Notes: generated by a model not told the origin, from the letters alone. Numbered from the stretch's first letter, positions 8,723 through 17,965 are shown. The stretch is DNA of 64,000 nucleotides from CAIUPE01 sp037131735 (GCA_037131735.1 JBAXQM010000001.1:124001-188000); one strand, 5' to 3'. Program-made: numbers and translations.

Positions 8723-10471
8723 CTAACTGGCCAAATGCTCATCCAAGAAGGAGCGGACGTCACCGGGATCAATATCCGGGGCAATGAAGCTATCGCCGAT
8801 GCCGCGCGCGAGAATAAAGGTCAAACGGCCTCTTTTGACTTTTTTATCTTGTGCCATGGCTTCAAGAATGTGCTCGGACCCTGCATTCCATCCGGGGATT
8901 GACTGTATTTTTGTCGGCAATCCGGTTTTTTCAAGATGGCGCTCAATCCGTGACGCGTCTTGTCCGGACGCAAGGCCTAGGCGCTGCGAGAAACGGAAAG
9001 CGCAACAGAGACCAATGGCAACGGCTTCGCCATGGACAAGGCGGGCACCGTCATAAGCAACAATCCGTTCAAACGCATGGGCGAATGTATGCCCCAAATT
9101 CAAAAGCGCTCTTTCGCCTTCCTCGCGTTCGTCCCGCATAACGATTGCGGCTTTGGCACGACATGATGTCGAAATGGCGTGAACGCGATCAGGACCGCCC
9201 GCGAAAACACCTTCATGATGCGCTTCGAGCCAATTGAAAAACGGAGCATCATTGATGAGCCCATATTTCACAACTTCAGCATAACCCGCAGCAAATTCAC
9301 GCTTCGATAGTGTATCAAGACAAGCGACATCGGCCAAGACAAGACTCGGCTGATGAAAGGCACCGATAAGATTTTTGCCGTGATCTGAGTTGACGCCCGT
9401 TTTTCCGCCAACAGATGAATCAACCTGCGCCAAAAGCGTGGTGGGAATCTGGACGAAGCGCATACCGCGTCGGGTGATCGCGGCAGCAAAACCTGCGAGA
9501 TCACCTATGACGCCACCGCCTAAGGCGATCACAAGATCGCCGCGTTCCATTTTCGCTTCAAGAATACCATCGACGACTTTGGTCAACATCGTCATGGATT
9601 TTGATTTCTCACCTGAAGGAATAACTACAGGTGCGAACCGAATATCAGCTTTTCGTAAGCTCGCTTCGAGAGCGGCAAGGTGATGCTGCGCCACGGCTTC
9701 ATCGGTAACGATGGCAGCGGAAATGCCTTTACCAAGCGCAGCAATTCGTTCACCGGCAGACTCGAGAAGACCAATGCCGATGACAATGTCATAAGCACGA
9801 CCGGGCAAATCAACTTTGACGAGATCTGACGATGAAGTTTTCATTATTGGTAAGCCAATACCTAAATGCGCGGACATTTCGGAAATAATTTCATCAACGA
9901 TCACTTCGTGGGCGACATCACGCGAATGAATTGTGAGCGTGGCTTCGGCGTAGGTTGGGTAACGTTGGTCGATGAGATCACGGAGTGTTTTCTCTGGATC
10001 TTCGGTTTGCAACAAGGGACGATTAGATCTTTTTTTGACACGACGCATCAGAACATCAAAGTCGGCTTTCAACCAGATCGATAATCCTGACTCGGCAATT
10101 TTACGCCGCGTATCGGAATTCATGAAAGCGCCGCCACCGGTCGCGAGAACACTCGCACCTTCGCCAAGAAGTCGATTGATTACGCGTTGCTCGCCGAGGC
10201 GGAATTCAGCCTCGCCGCGTGACGCAAAAATTTCGGGGATTGTCATACCGGCAGCGCGTTCAATTTCAGCGTCAGCATCATTGAACGGGACGGCCAAACG
10301 CTGCGCCAGTCTTTTGCCGATCGATGTCTTGCCCGCACCCATCATGCCCACGAGGACAATGGCACGGTTTCCAAGCGCCGCTTTCAGCGCGCGGGATTCA
10401 TCCGTCTCGATCAGATTTATAGGCGCATTCGCTTCGTTCACATCAACCCCCGGTCTAGGCGGTTGGGTCAT
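8723..10471 (-). CDS. aroKB: fused shikimate kinase / 3-dehydroquinate synthase
   Basis: A 582-residue single reading frame joining two enzymes of the shikimate pathway. Residues about 30-200 are shikimate kinase: Walker A GMMGAGKTSIGKRLA, the shikimate-binding DADAEIERAAG, and LATGGGAF. Residues about 210-582 are 3-dehydroquinate synthase: VTDEAVAQHH, IPSGEKSKS, GGGVIGDLAGFAA, TTLLAQVDSSVGGKTGVN, then GLINDAPFF and LNLGHTFAHAFE. A linker near PIMKTSSSDLVKVDLPGRAY joins them. In most bacteria aroK and aroB are adjacent but separate. The minus-strand frame runs through with no stop. It diverges from xerD, with 37 bases between starts. Confidence 0.94.
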   Translation of the reverse strand: MTQPPRPGVDVNEANAPINLIETDESRALKAALGNRAIVLVGMMGAGKTSIGKRLAQRLAVPFNDADAEIERAAGMTIPEIFASRGEAEFRLGEQRVINRLLGEGASVLATGGGAFMNSDTRRKIAESGLSIWLKADFDVLMRRVKKRSNRPLLQTEDPEKTLRDLIDQRYPTYAEATLTIHSRDVAHEVIVDEIISEMSAHLGIGLPIMKTSSSDLVKVDLPGRAYDIVIGIGLLESAGERIAALGKGISAAIVTDEAVAQHHLAALEASLRKADIRFAPVVIPSGEKSKSMTMLTKVVDGILEAKMERGDLVIALGGGVIGDLAGFAAAITRRGMRFVQIPTTLLAQVDSSVGGKTGVNSDHGKNLIGAFHQPSLVLADVACLDTLSKREFAAGYAEVVKYGLINDAPFFNWLEAHHEGVFAGGPDRVHAISTSCRAKAAIVMRDEREEGERALLNLGHTFAHAFERIVAYDGARLVHGEAVAIGLCCAFRFSQRLGLASGQDASRIERHLEKTGLPTKIQSIPGWNAGSEHILEAMAQDKKVKRGRLTFILARGIGDSFIAPDIDPGDVRSFLDEHLAS

Positions 10472-10508
10472 AGCATAAGACCAGCGAATCTTGCATCATT
10501 TGGCGATC

Positions 10509-11450
10509 ATGAACTCCCCACCGAGCGGCCCCTCGTCAGCTATTGATGACTTTCTCGCGATGTTGGCTGCCGAAAGAGGGGCGGCCAAAAACACGCTGGA
10601 CGCCTATCGCCGTGACCTAGAAGACGCCGCGGGCCGGCTTTTGAAGCGTAAAACAACGCTGGAAGGGGCCGAATCTGCTGATTTAAGAGCTCTTTTTAGC
10701 CAATTTGCCGCGGCGGGATTTGCGCCCTCGACCGCTGCCCGCAAGCGGGCGGCCCTCCGCCAGTTCTTCTTTTTCCTTCAGGCCGAGAAGCGGCGGAAGG
10801 ACAATCCGGTTGATGCCCTTGATGCGCCAAAGCAAAAAAGGTCCCTGCCGAAGACACTCTCGATCGGAGATGTTGACCGCCTGATTGCGACCGCTTTCGA
10901 ACGGGTTGAACGACCCCATCAAAGCGATTCGGCGCGACTGCGCGCGGCGCGTTTGGCAGCGCTCCTCGAACTTCTTTATGCGACGGGATTGCGCGTGTCA
11001 GAACTCGTCGCCTTACCCGCACGCGTGGCGCGAATGAAAGACCGGCTCTTGGCGGTGCGCGGCAAAGGCGGGCGGGAGCGTTTGGTGCCCCTTACCGAGC
11101 GCTCGAAAAATGCCATCGCGCGCTATCTCGAATTGGGCGTTGACGCGATCAAGGTTTCACCGTGGCTCTTTCCGTCAGATAGCGAAAGCGGACATATGAC
11201 ACGCCAGGCATTTGCGCGTGATCTCAAAGAGCTGGCTTCCGAAGCAGGTATATCACCGCGACTGATCAGTCCCCACGTGTTACGCCATGCTTTCGCAAGT
11301 CATCTTCTTCAAGGGGGTGCTGACCTACGCATCGTACAGCAATTGCTTGGACATGCCGATATCGGTACGACGCAAATCTATACGCATCTACCCGATGAGC
11401 GATTAAAGGGCTTAGTGCGCGACCTTCATCCTTTGTCGGATAAAGACTAA
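10509..11450 (+). CDS. xerD: site-specific tyrosine recombinase XerD
   Basis: Recombinase that, with XerC and FtsK, resolves chromosome dimers at dif. ATG at 10509 (MNSPPSG...) gives 313 residues; an in-frame TTG at 10491 would add six. The N-terminal SAM-like DNA-binding domain (DFLAMLAAERGAAKNTLDAY) precedes the catalytic domain. The Arg-Lys-His-Arg-His-Tyr set is visible in ATGLRVSELV, GKGGRERLVPL, HVLRHAFASHLL and LGHADIGTTQIYTH. This is the housekeeping enzyme and not a phage integrase: its neighbours are core genes and there is no att site. Its stop overlaps the metW stop by 4 bases. Confidence 0.94.
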   Translation: MNSPPSGPSSAIDDFLAMLAAERGAAKNTLDAYRRDLEDAAGRLLKRKTTLEGAESADLRALFSQFAAAGFAPSTAARKRAALRQFFFFLQAEKRRKDNPVDALDAPKQKRSLPKTLSIGDVDRLIATAFERVERPHQSDSARLRAARLAALLELLYATGLRVSELVALPARVARMKDRLLAVRGKGGRERLVPLTERSKNAIARYLELGVDAIKVSPWLFPSDSESGHMTRQAFARDLKELASEAGISPRLISPHVLRHAFASHLLQGGADLRIVQQLLGHADIGTTQIYTHLPDERLKGLVRDLHPLSDKD

Positions 11451-12088
11451 CGTCTTTCGCGCGACAAGACATAAACAGCCTGTTCGCCAAAGAAATTCCA
11501 CAAGGACCGCGGTAAGTCGGTTCTAACCGGAATACCAAACCGATCAAGCGCAACGGCATGTTCTATTTTTGCATCGATTTCTTTACAGAGTGACGTGAAA
11601 TCATCGATGGTGCAGAAATGGATATTCGGTGTTTCATACCATGAGTATGAAAGATTTTTTGTCACAGGCATACGGCCTGAAAACAAAAGCTGAAGCCGAA
11701 TACGCCAGTGACCAAAATTCGGAAAAGAGACGATCACATATCGCCCGATTCGTAACATATGTTCGACGACATCGCGCGGCCTATTCATCGCCTGCAAAGT
11801 CTGCGAGAGAATAACATAATCAAAAGATTGATCCGGGTAAAAGACCAGGTCTGAATCCGCATCGCCTTGAATAACCGAGAGGCCTTTCGCCACACATTCG
11901 TTCACGCCTGATTGCGATAGCTCAATACCGCGAGCATCAGCACCGCGTTTCTCTGCAAGAAGGCGCAGCAATGTTCCATCACCACAACCAACATCAAGCA
12001 CGCGTGATCCCTCTGCGACCATTGCCGCGAGATGATGGAGATCAACACGCGCATTAAAATGATCGTCTTGAGTGGGGGCGAGAGTCAT
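11447..12088 (-). CDS. metW: methionine biosynthesis protein MetW
   Basis: SAM-dependent methyltransferase-fold protein that partners MetX in methionine synthesis. The 213-residue protein has the SAM-binding LDVGCGDGTLLRLL near residue 35 and the family block DYVILSQTLQAMNRPRDVVE. Full-length MetW is about 200 residues. Its ATG overlaps the metX stop by 4 bases (ATGA), so the two are translationally coupled. Work on other bacteria indicates that some MetX enzymes need MetW for full activity; that it applies here is inferred from linkage. Confidence 0.95.
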   Translation of the reverse strand: MTLAPTQDDHFNARVDLHHLAAMVAEGSRVLDVGCGDGTLLRLLAEKRGADARGIELSQSGVNECVAKGLSVIQGDADSDLVFYPDQSFDYVILSQTLQAMNRPRDVVEHMLRIGRYVIVSFPNFGHWRIRLQLLFSGRMPVTKNLSYSWYETPNIHFCTIDDFTSLCKEIDAKIEHAVALDRFGIPVRTDLPRSLWNFFGEQAVYVLSRERR

Positions 12089-13278
12089 GAGGTTTTCACC
12101 CCGCTTATGGAGAGGCCTTTCGCGCGTGCCGCCGAATCGATGAATCCTCTTGTCGTATTAAAGAGATCCGGGAGTTCCAGCAAAAAGGCATCATGGCCTT
12201 TATCAGTTTCAATCTCGACAAAGGAAACGGACGCTCCCGCTGCATTCAGGGCATGAACGATCGCGCGTGAATCACGCGTGGGAAAAAGCCAATCGGACGT
12301 AAAGGACATAACACAGAATCGTGTCTTTGATCCTGAGAATGCGCGCGCGAGACTTCCGCCATGATCTTTAGCGAGATCAAAATAATCCATCGCGCGCGTT
12401 AAAAACAAATAGGAATTGGCATCAAACCGTTCGACGAAAGAACGGCCTTGATAACGAAGATAAGATTCAACTTCGAAGTCAGCGTCGAATGAAAATGTCG
12501 GCGCCATACGGTCCTGAAAATTACGTCCAAATTTCCGATGCAGGGCTTGCTCGGAGAGATAAGTAATATGCGCGGCCATCCGCGCAACGGCTAAGCCTTT
12601 TTCCGGCCGCGTGCCTTCGTCGAGATAGCGCCCTTTTCGCCATTCGGGATCAGCCATAACCGCTTGGCGGCCAACCTCATGAAAAGCGATATTTTGTGCG
12701 GAATGTTTGGCGGATGTTGCAATCGGCATCGCCGAGAACACACGGTGCGGATAGGACGCCGCCCATTCAAGGACCTGCATGCCGCCCATCGAGCCGCCGG
12801 CGACGCAAAAGATTGTCTCGATACCAAGATGGTCCATCAAACGCGCTTGCGCATTGACCATATCGCGGATGGTCACAACCGGAAAATCGAGGGCATAGGG
12901 GCGTTGGGTCGCCGGGTTGAACGAGGCAGGGCCCGTTGTTCCGAGACACGACCCAAGCACATTCGAACAAATCACAAAAAAGCGATTTGTATCAAAGGGT
13001 TTCCCCGGCCCTACCATGGTGTCCCACCAACCGGCCTTACCGGTGACGGGGTTAACATTGGCGACGTGCTGGTCGCCCGTGAGCGCATGGCAGATCAAAA
13101 TGGCGTTGGAGCGCTCAGCATTCAGCTGTCCATAGGTCTGATAAGCGATCGACCACGGTGCGAGTTGGCCGCCTCCCTCCAAAAGAAGAGGGGTTTCCGC
13201 ACCAAAATGGACGACGGCACTCGAGGGATGCGTCGCCTCATTGGGTTGACCGGTATCTGGAACCGCAGGATGGGTCAT
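12085..13278 (-). CDS. metX: homoserine O-acetyltransferase MetX
   Basis: Acyl transfer from acetyl-CoA (or succinyl-CoA in some members) to homoserine, the committed step to methionine. The ATG at 13278 gives 397 residues starting MTHPAVPDTGQPN; the frame continues to 13353 without family similarity. The alpha/beta-hydrolase fold shows the nucleophile elbow GGSMGGMQVLEWA, the oxyanion region ICHALTGDQHV, and the acid and histidine in FPTRDSRAI and DKGHDAFLLE. Acyl donor specificity cannot be read safely by eye. metX heads the metX-metW operon, divergent from the chorismate mutase gene. Confidence 0.94.
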   Translation of the reverse strand: MTHPAVPDTGQPNEATHPSSAVVHFGAETPLLLEGGGQLAPWSIAYQTYGQLNAERSNAILICHALTGDQHVANVNPVTGKAGWWDTMVGPGKPFDTNRFFVICSNVLGSCLGTTGPASFNPATQRPYALDFPVVTIRDMVNAQARLMDHLGIETIFCVAGGSMGGMQVLEWAASYPHRVFSAMPIATSAKHSAQNIAFHEVGRQAVMADPEWRKGRYLDEGTRPEKGLAVARMAAHITYLSEQALHRKFGRNFQDRMAPTFSFDADFEVESYLRYQGRSFVERFDANSYLFLTRAMDYFDLAKDHGGSLARAFSGSKTRFCVMSFTSDWLFPTRDSRAIVHALNAAGASVSFVEIETDKGHDAFLLELPDLFNTTRGFIDSAARAKGLSISGVKTS

Positions 13279-13436
13279 AACAGTCCTGTTTGGATCTTGA
13301 CGTTCTTTATGGCGAACTCGGGGACTGGAATCAAGAACCTTGACCTTATACAATCCCGCAATCCGGCTTTGCCTTTCCCTGTTTCCGCTTTATGACAGGC
13401 CATTCCATTCCCTGAACCTTTTCTCGGACCGCCCTG

Positions 13437-14282
13437 ATGGTCGAACCCTCCCTCGCTGACCTCCGCCGCGAAATCGACCGGATCGATGCGTCGATGCATG
13501 ACTTGCTCATCGAGCGGGGCGCCATCATTGATCGGCTGATCGCGGTTAAAAAGACGCAGGATTCCGGCTCGGCCTTCCGACCCGGACGCGAAGCATCAAT
13601 GATGAAGGTTCTTGCCGAACGCCACCGCGGCCTCCTGCCCTTCGACACGATCGAAAGTATTTGGCGTATCATCATCTCGACCTTCACTTATGTGCAGGCC
13701 CCTTATTCGGTTCATGCCAGTCTTGAGGCGGGCGATGATCGCATGCGCGATAGCGCGCGCTTTCATTTTGGTTTCACCGTTCCTTATGTGACCCATGGGC
13801 ACACGTCCGATGTTATCGAAGCGGTGAAACATGCGGCTGGCGACCTTGGTATTTTCGCATTTAATCGGCAGGCGGCGGCGCCTTGGTGGCGCGGTCTTGA
13901 TGCGCCCGACGCGCCAAAAATCATTGCGCGTCTGCCTTTTGTTGAGCGGCCTGATCATCCGGCGGGGACTCCCGTTTTTGTGATCTCCAAACCCCTCACG
14001 GACGCCGCTGTTCGTGATTCCGTTATCTTTCATGTCGAAGCAGCAAATTGGAACGACGCGATTGTTAGCGATCTCGCAAAAAATAGTCTTTCGATTGAAA
14101 CAGAGTTTCATCAAGGATCAGATATAAGGTCACTGCTACTCTCGGCACCCGGCACTTTCTCTACAGCTATGGTTGCACAACTTTTCGCTGTTCATAAGGT
14201 TTCTACGACAACCGTTCAGGAAGTCGGAAGTCACGCAGCGCGGTTCCAACTCCAATCACAAAATCATCCGGATAGAAAATGA
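13437..14282 (+). CDS. chorismate mutase with a large uncharacterised C-terminal region
   Basis: Converts chorismate to prephenate for phenylalanine and tyrosine synthesis. Residues 1-90 form an AroQ-type all-helical chorismate mutase (LRREIDRIDASMHDLLIERG, then IAVKK and RPGREASMM) with the usual substrate-binding Arg/Lys residues. The remaining 190 residues or so (from about SLEAGDDRMRDSARFHFG) form a second domain. It lacks the prephenate dehydratase motifs I would expect and I cannot assign it; it might be regulatory. The gene overlaps hisC by 4 bases, and tyrC follows, so chorismate-to-tyrosine enzymes are grouped here. Confidence 0.88.
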   Translation: MVEPSLADLRREIDRIDASMHDLLIERGAIIDRLIAVKKTQDSGSAFRPGREASMMKVLAERHRGLLPFDTIESIWRIIISTFTYVQAPYSVHASLEAGDDRMRDSARFHFGFTVPYVTHGHTSDVIEAVKHAAGDLGIFAFNRQAAAPWWRGLDAPDAPKIIARLPFVERPDHPAGTPVFVISKPLTDAAVRDSVIFHVEAANWNDAIVSDLAKNSLSIETEFHQGSDIRSLLLSAPGTFSTAMVAQLFAVHKVSTTTVQEVGSHAARFQLQSQNHPDRK

Positions 14283-15385
14283 CGTCTCCGCAAAATCGTC
14301 CCGTTCCTCGTCAAGGTGTGATGTCGATTCAAGCCTATGTTCCTGGCAAAAGTGCTGCGGCGACATCAGGTAAAGTCTATAAACTGTCCTCGAACGAAAC
14401 GCCGCTTGGTGCCTCGCCTCAGGCGATTGATGCTTTTAAAGCTGTAGCCGAAAAACTTGAGCTTTATCCCGATGGTTCGGCGACACAATTGCGCGAAACA
14501 ATTGGTGCCCGATATGGGCTCGATCCTCACCGGATCGTCTGCGGCGCGGGTTCTGATGAGTTGTTATCGCTCATCACAAATGCCTATATCGGACCTGGTG
14601 ATGAGGGCATTTATACAGAGCACGGCTTTCTCGTTTACAAGATTGCGATACAAGCCGCTGGTGGAACACCGGTTGTTGCAAAAGAGAAGAATTTTCAGAC
14701 GGATGTCGACGCGATTTTAGCCTGCGTGACACCGCGCACGAAAGTTGTCTATCTCGCCAATCCGAATAATCCGACCGGCACTTATATTTCCTATGATGAA
14801 GTCAAACGTCTTCATGCCGGATTGTCGCCTCATGTCGTGCTTGTGCTTGATGCGGCCTATGCGGAATATGTCCGGAAGAACGATTATGCTTCGGGCATTG
14901 AACTCGTATCCATGAATGAGAATGTCGTAATGACGAGGACATTTTCAAAAATCTACGGCTTGGCTCTTCTGCGTCTCGGTTGGTGCTATGCCTCTGCCGG
15001 AATCGTCGATGCCTTGAACAGGATTAGAGGACCCTTCAATGTAAGCGGCCCTGCGCTTGAGGCGGGTATCGCGTCGCTGAAAGACGAAGATCATCTCTCA
15101 AAGTCTCTAGCTCACAATGACAAATGGCTCCCTTGGCTTGAAAGCGAAATTGGCAAACTTGGTGTTACCGTGACACCGAGCGTTGGCAATTTCCTTCTCT
15201 TGCATTTCCCAAGAACGGCTGGCAAGACCGCAAAAGATGCCGATGCCTTCCTGTCATCGCATGGCCTCATTCTGCGTGGCGTCGCCGCCTATGGGCTGCC
15301 TGATTGCCTTCGACTCACAATTGGTTCTGAAGAAGCCAATGTTAAAGTCGTCGATCATTTAAAACAATTCATGACGAGAAATTGA
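14279..15385 (+). CDS. hisC: histidinol-phosphate / aromatic aminotransferase HisC
   Basis: PLP-dependent class I/II aminotransferase of 368 residues. Family motifs are LSSNETPLGASP near the N-terminus, VYLANPNNPTGTY around residue 155, and the PLP-binding lysine in TRTFSKIYGLALLRLGW around residue 220. It lies between chorismate mutase and prephenate dehydrogenase, not in the his cluster at 51-55 kb. That suggests it may serve aromatic amino acid transamination, alone or together with the histidine step; this is inference from context. ATG overlaps the upstream stop (ATGA) and tyrC follows after 1 base. Confidence 0.92.
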   Translation: MTSPQNRPVPRQGVMSIQAYVPGKSAAATSGKVYKLSSNETPLGASPQAIDAFKAVAEKLELYPDGSATQLRETIGARYGLDPHRIVCGAGSDELLSLITNAYIGPGDEGIYTEHGFLVYKIAIQAAGGTPVVAKEKNFQTDVDAILACVTPRTKVVYLANPNNPTGTYISYDEVKRLHAGLSPHVVLVLDAAYAEYVRKNDYASGIELVSMNENVVMTRTFSKIYGLALLRLGWCYASAGIVDALNRIRGPFNVSGPALEAGIASLKDEDHLSKSLAHNDKWLPWLESEIGKLGVTVTPSVGNFLLLHFPRTAGKTAKDADAFLSSHGLILRGVAAYGLPDCLRLTIGSEEANVKVVDHLKQFMTRN

Positions 15386-15386
15386 C

Positions 15387-16343
15387 GTGCCCGATCGCCT
15401 TGGTCCTCCCCTCGAGCAGCCCCTCTTCGATCAACTCACTTTGATAGGTGTGGGCCTGATCGGCTCCTCGCTTGCACGTGTCGCGCGACGTCAAAATCTC
15501 GCAAAGACGATTGTTGCGATCGATTCTTCTGAAGCAGCGCGAAAGCGTATCATTGAGCTTCAATTAGCCGACCAAGTCACTGGCGATTATACTGAAGGCG
15601 TTCGCAATGCGGATTGCGTGATTTTATGCGTTCCGGTGGGTGCTTGTGGTTCGGTCACGGAAAAGATTGCGGCGGCTTTAAAACCCGGTGCTATTCTCTC
15701 CGATGTCGGTTCGGTTAAAGGGGCTATCGTTTCACAAGTTGAGCCCCATCTTCCGAAACATGTTCACTTTGTTCCCGCACATCCTGTAGCGGGAACCGAG
15801 CAGTCTGGACCTGATGCCGGCTTTGCGACGCTCTTCAACAATCGCTGGTGCATTCTGACGCCCCCCGAAGGAACCGATATAGATGCCGTCGCAAAATTGC
15901 GTCTGTTCTGGGAGGGTGTTGGATCGAATGTCGAAGAGATGTCGCCGGCTCATCATGATCTCGTACTCGCCATCACAAGTCATTTACCGCATTTGATTGC
16001 GTATAATATTGTTGGAACAGCGGCTGATCTCGAAGCGGTAACACAATCAGAAGTGATCAAATTTTCAGCTGGCGGATTTCGCGATTTCACACGAATCGCG
16101 GCATCCGATCCGACAATGTGGCGTGATGTTTTCTTGAACAATAAAGAAGCGGTACTAGAAATGCTCGGGCGCTTTACAGAAGACCTCTCAGCCTTGCAGC
16201 GTGCTATTCGCTGGGGTGACGGCGATGCTTTATTTGATCATTTCACGCGGACGCGCGCCATTCGTCGATCAATCATTGAAATCGGTCAGGATTCAGCGAC
16301 ACCTGACTTCGGTCGGCAAGCAAAAGACGATCCGGTTCAATAA
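15387..16343 (+). CDS. tyrC: prephenate/arogenate dehydrogenase
   Basis: NAD(P)-dependent oxidative decarboxylation of prephenate or arogenate on the way to tyrosine. The 318-residue protein opens with a Rossmann motif, LIGVGLIGSSLARVARRQ, followed by the TyrA-type ILCVPVGACGSV, SDVGSVKGAI and PAHPVAGTEQSGPDAGF. It starts with GTG at 15387, one base after the hisC stop. It has no fused mutase or ACT domain. Substrate preference (prephenate or arogenate) cannot be told from sequence alone. Its stop overlaps the convergent DUF2125 gene by 7 bases. Confidence 0.92.
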   Translation: MPDRLGPPLEQPLFDQLTLIGVGLIGSSLARVARRQNLAKTIVAIDSSEAARKRIIELQLADQVTGDYTEGVRNADCVILCVPVGACGSVTEKIAAALKPGAILSDVGSVKGAIVSQVEPHLPKHVHFVPAHPVAGTEQSGPDAGFATLFNNRWCILTPPEGTDIDAVAKLRLFWEGVGSNVEEMSPAHHDLVLAITSHLPHLIAYNIVGTAADLEAVTQSEVIKFSAGGFRDFTRIAASDPTMWRDVFLNNKEAVLEMLGRFTEDLSALQRAIRWGDGDALFDHFTRTRAIRRSIIEIGQDSATPDFGRQAKDDPVQ

Positions 16344-17332
16344 AGGGGCTTAAGCTCAGCCATCTTGAAGGGACCGAGAAGAAGATACCCATTCGAAAAA
16401 ACGAGAGGCACTTTCAAATTTGTTGTCTGTATCGTTGAAAATTTCGAAAGACCTGCAGACTTAAAAAATTCATCGAGACCCTTACCGGTCAATTCGATCT
16501 GACCAGACGCCTTGCGTTGTTCGTCTAGGCCAATCTTTCCCTTCAGATCAAGCATTTGTTCGCCGCGCGAGATGATAAATGACTCGAGATTTAAGCGACC
16601 ATTCGCACGCCGCCATGTTTCGATTGTTTCAGGGCCTTTGAATTTTAAAAACTGGATGCCCTGTTCAACCGCTCCCGACGTTTCAAATGACGCCGGTACT
16701 CCCGGTATCATATCGGACGATAATCCTTGGGCGCGTAGTACGAATTCGAGATCATTCGAAGGTTTGGCGTCGATGGGCTTCACACGAATATGAAGCTCAC
16801 CATAAGTCATTGCCACCGATTCGTCGCGCGCTTCATTTTTTAAGGTGAAGCCTTCGCCGACGATAGAGAGGCGATCGGGCATCTGATCCAAATGCATATG
16901 AAGACTTGAGCGGAGCGACGACCATGACGCGCTGACGGTCGGCTTGTCGGAAGAGACAATCGATAAAGGTCCCTGCGCTTCAATAATTACAAGACGTGGG
17001 TCGTAGATTTGGGCGACGGCAATGACACGCGGGAGCTTAGCTTCAAAATGAGGTTCATTCGCAACCTTCACCTGCGCATCGAGACATTCGACTTCGATAC
17101 GGAACGGAAAGCCCGCAATGGTTCGATTAGCGCATGTCCAAAGCCGCCCTTTAGACGCCTCATCAGCGATCATACGATCAAGATGAGTCTCGACACGGTG
17201 TGAGATCATCACCCACCCGACTGAAAGCACCAAGGAAAGTGCAAGCAACAGGGCGGGAGCAAAATAAAGGCGAAGGCGCGACGGGCGATCCTTTTTTTTG
17301 TTTTGAATTTCCGTCACGTCAGGCTCCAACAC
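16337..17332 (-). CDS. DUF2125 domain-containing membrane-anchored protein
   Basis: Protein of unknown function, 331 residues. The N-terminus is basic and followed by one hydrophobic helix (LYFAPALLLALSLVLSVGWV, about residues 23-42), so it is an inner-membrane anchor with the rest in the periplasm. The start of the mature part, GRLWTCANRTIAGFPFRIEV, is the hallmark of DUF2125. The rest is beta-rich, somewhat like AsmA-type proteins. No catalytic motif is visible. It is monocistronic and converges on tyrC. Function is not assigned. Confidence 0.82.
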   Translation of the reverse strand: MLEPDVTEIQNKKKDRPSRLRLYFAPALLLALSLVLSVGWVMISHRVETHLDRMIADEASKGRLWTCANRTIAGFPFRIEVECLDAQVKVANEPHFEAKLPRVIAVAQIYDPRLVIIEAQGPLSIVSSDKPTVSASWSSLRSSLHMHLDQMPDRLSIVGEGFTLKNEARDESVAMTYGELHIRVKPIDAKPSNDLEFVLRAQGLSSDMIPGVPASFETSGAVEQGIQFLKFKGPETIETWRRANGRLNLESFIISRGEQMLDLKGKIGLDEQRKASGQIELTGKGLDEFFKSAGLSKFSTIQTTNLKVPLVFSNGYLLLGPFKMAELKPLY

Positions 17333-17420
17333 TCAAGCGAGCTCCTTCTTTACCCTAAAATCTAGCAGTGAAAAAGCTCTGCCCTTGCCACAATCCATGG
17401 AGTTGGCTAGGGGCAAGTTT

Positions 17421-17963
17421 ATGACAAATGAATCACAAAGCGATCTTTGGGTTTTTGGCTATGGATCCCTGATGTGGTCGCCCGGCTTTGATTGGGTCGA
17501 ACGCGTTCCTGCAATTCTATCGGGCTATCATCGCGCGCTGTGTATTTTATCTGTCCATCATCGCGGAACGCCTGAGCGTCCTGGACTGGTTCTCGGATTG
17601 GACAAAGGCGGCTCATGTCGGGGGCTTGCCTTTAGAGTGTCAAACGAGAAGGCAAAGGCGACGATCAATTATCTGCGGGAACGCGAACAAGTCACATCCG
17701 TCTATCTTGAAACGCAGCATCGCGTACGCTTGATCGACGGACGTATTGTAACCGCCATCGCCTATACGGCTGACCGCACCCATAGCCAGTTTATTCGCGG
17801 CCTGACGCATGAGGGACTTCTCGATCGCGTAACACACAGCGTCGGCGTTTCAGGGCGCAACCCGGATTATATCCGTGCCACGCATACTGAAATGAAAAAG
17901 CTCGGTATCGATGATCCGATGCTTTCGAAACTTGTGGCAGCACTCGATCACGCGGGCGTGTGA
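17421..17963 (+). CDS. ChaC-like gamma-glutamylcyclotransferase
   Basis: Glutathione-degrading gamma-glutamylcyclotransferase of the ChaC group. The ATG at 17421 (MTNESQSDLW) has AGGGGC about 8 bases upstream and gives 180 residues; an in-frame start at 17385 has no family support. The substrate-binding loop VFGYGSLMWSPGF is at residues 10-22. The catalytic glutamate is probably in YLREREQVTSVY near residue 90. HSQFIRGLTHEGL and VGVSGRNPDYIR are further family segments. Two bases separate its stop from that of the convergent UbiH-type gene. Confidence 0.88.
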   Translation: MTNESQSDLWVFGYGSLMWSPGFDWVERVPAILSGYHRALCILSVHHRGTPERPGLVLGLDKGGSCRGLAFRVSNEKAKATINYLREREQVTSVYLETQHRVRLIDGRIVTAIAYTADRTHSQFIRGLTHEGLLDRVTHSVGVSGRNPDYIRATHTEMKKLGIDDPMLSKLVAALDHAGV

Positions 17964-17965
17964 AT

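Noticed and set aside
10509..11450. Tyrosine recombinase as evidence for a prophage or integrative element
   Set aside because: Sequence and neighbours fit the housekeeping XerD; no att repeats, phage genes or composition shift are visible.
12664..13395. 243-codon frame on the plus strand, antisense to metX
   Set aside because: No domain and no ribosome-binding site of note; the opposite strand has a full MetX with all catalytic residues.
13279..13436. SAM-responsive riboswitch upstream of metX
   Set aside because: Such riboswitches are common there in alphaproteobacteria, but I could not recognise the conserved core or pseudoknot in this leader.
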